Shown one piece after another: positions 5,317 through 5,323 of a DNA stretch of 5,323 nucleotides (positions are counted from its first letter, which is position 1; every line of letters starts with the position of its first letter). The notes beneath the pieces are model-generated. The model made no database searches and had not been told where the DNA came from. It saw nothing but the letters and a program-made list of their open reading frames with translations. This DNA is from Phycisphaerales bacterium (GTDB taxonomy: Bacteria > Planctomycetota > Phycisphaerae > Phycisphaerales > SM1A02): NCBI GenBank assembly GCA_007127615.1, contig SKZB01000198.1, positions 1 to 5,323 on the forward strand, read 5' to 3'. The translations under genes and the position numbers were made by a program.

Positions 5317-5323
5317 TTCATCC

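Overview
This is a GC-rich, gene-dense bacterial chromosome segment holding seven protein genes and no RNA gene, insertion sequence, CRISPR array or phage gene that I can see. I did not recognise any protein as specific to one lineage. GC-rich coding, a signal-peptide-bearing propeller lipoprotein, and an AT-rich ATCTGAA heptamer repeat of a kind I recall from planctomycete intergenic DNA suggest Planctomycetota (perhaps a Phycisphaerae-like genome). That assignment is an inference of moderate to low strength.

Left part (1-1938). The 5' end of a TPR-type gene leaves the window on the minus strand. Only 17 bases separate its ATG from the ATG of a divergent 519-residue putative lipoprotein with a beta-propeller-like body. 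Those 17 bases hold overlapping TAnnnT hexamers, one per strand, each exactly 6 nt from its ATG. This is the geometry expected of a bidirectional promoter driving two leaderless mRNAs. Downstream of the lipoprotein lies a convergent intergenic gap of 244 bp with the in-phase heptamer repeat and a terminator-like hairpin.

Middle part (1939-3287, minus strand). A two-gene operon: a four-helix membrane protein resembling DUF4149/TMEM205 proteins, then nth (endonuclease III, base-excision repair), joined by an ATGA stop/start overlap. Both catalytic residues of Nth are present, but its C-terminal cysteine cluster has non-canonical spacing.

Right part (3288-5323, plus strand). A 241-bp divergent gap carries a 9-bp triplet repeat and a possible short leader ORF. 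It is followed by a three-gene operon: a soluble YbjQ/UPF0145 protein, a membrane-anchored YbjQ-domain protein joined to it by another ATGA overlap, and, 46 bp on, a PrsW-family intramembrane protease. The layout suggests that the two YbjQ-type proteins form a mixed assembly tethered to the inner membrane, and that the protease acts on or with it. No function of this kind is established by the sequence; it is the best candidate here for an undescribed system.
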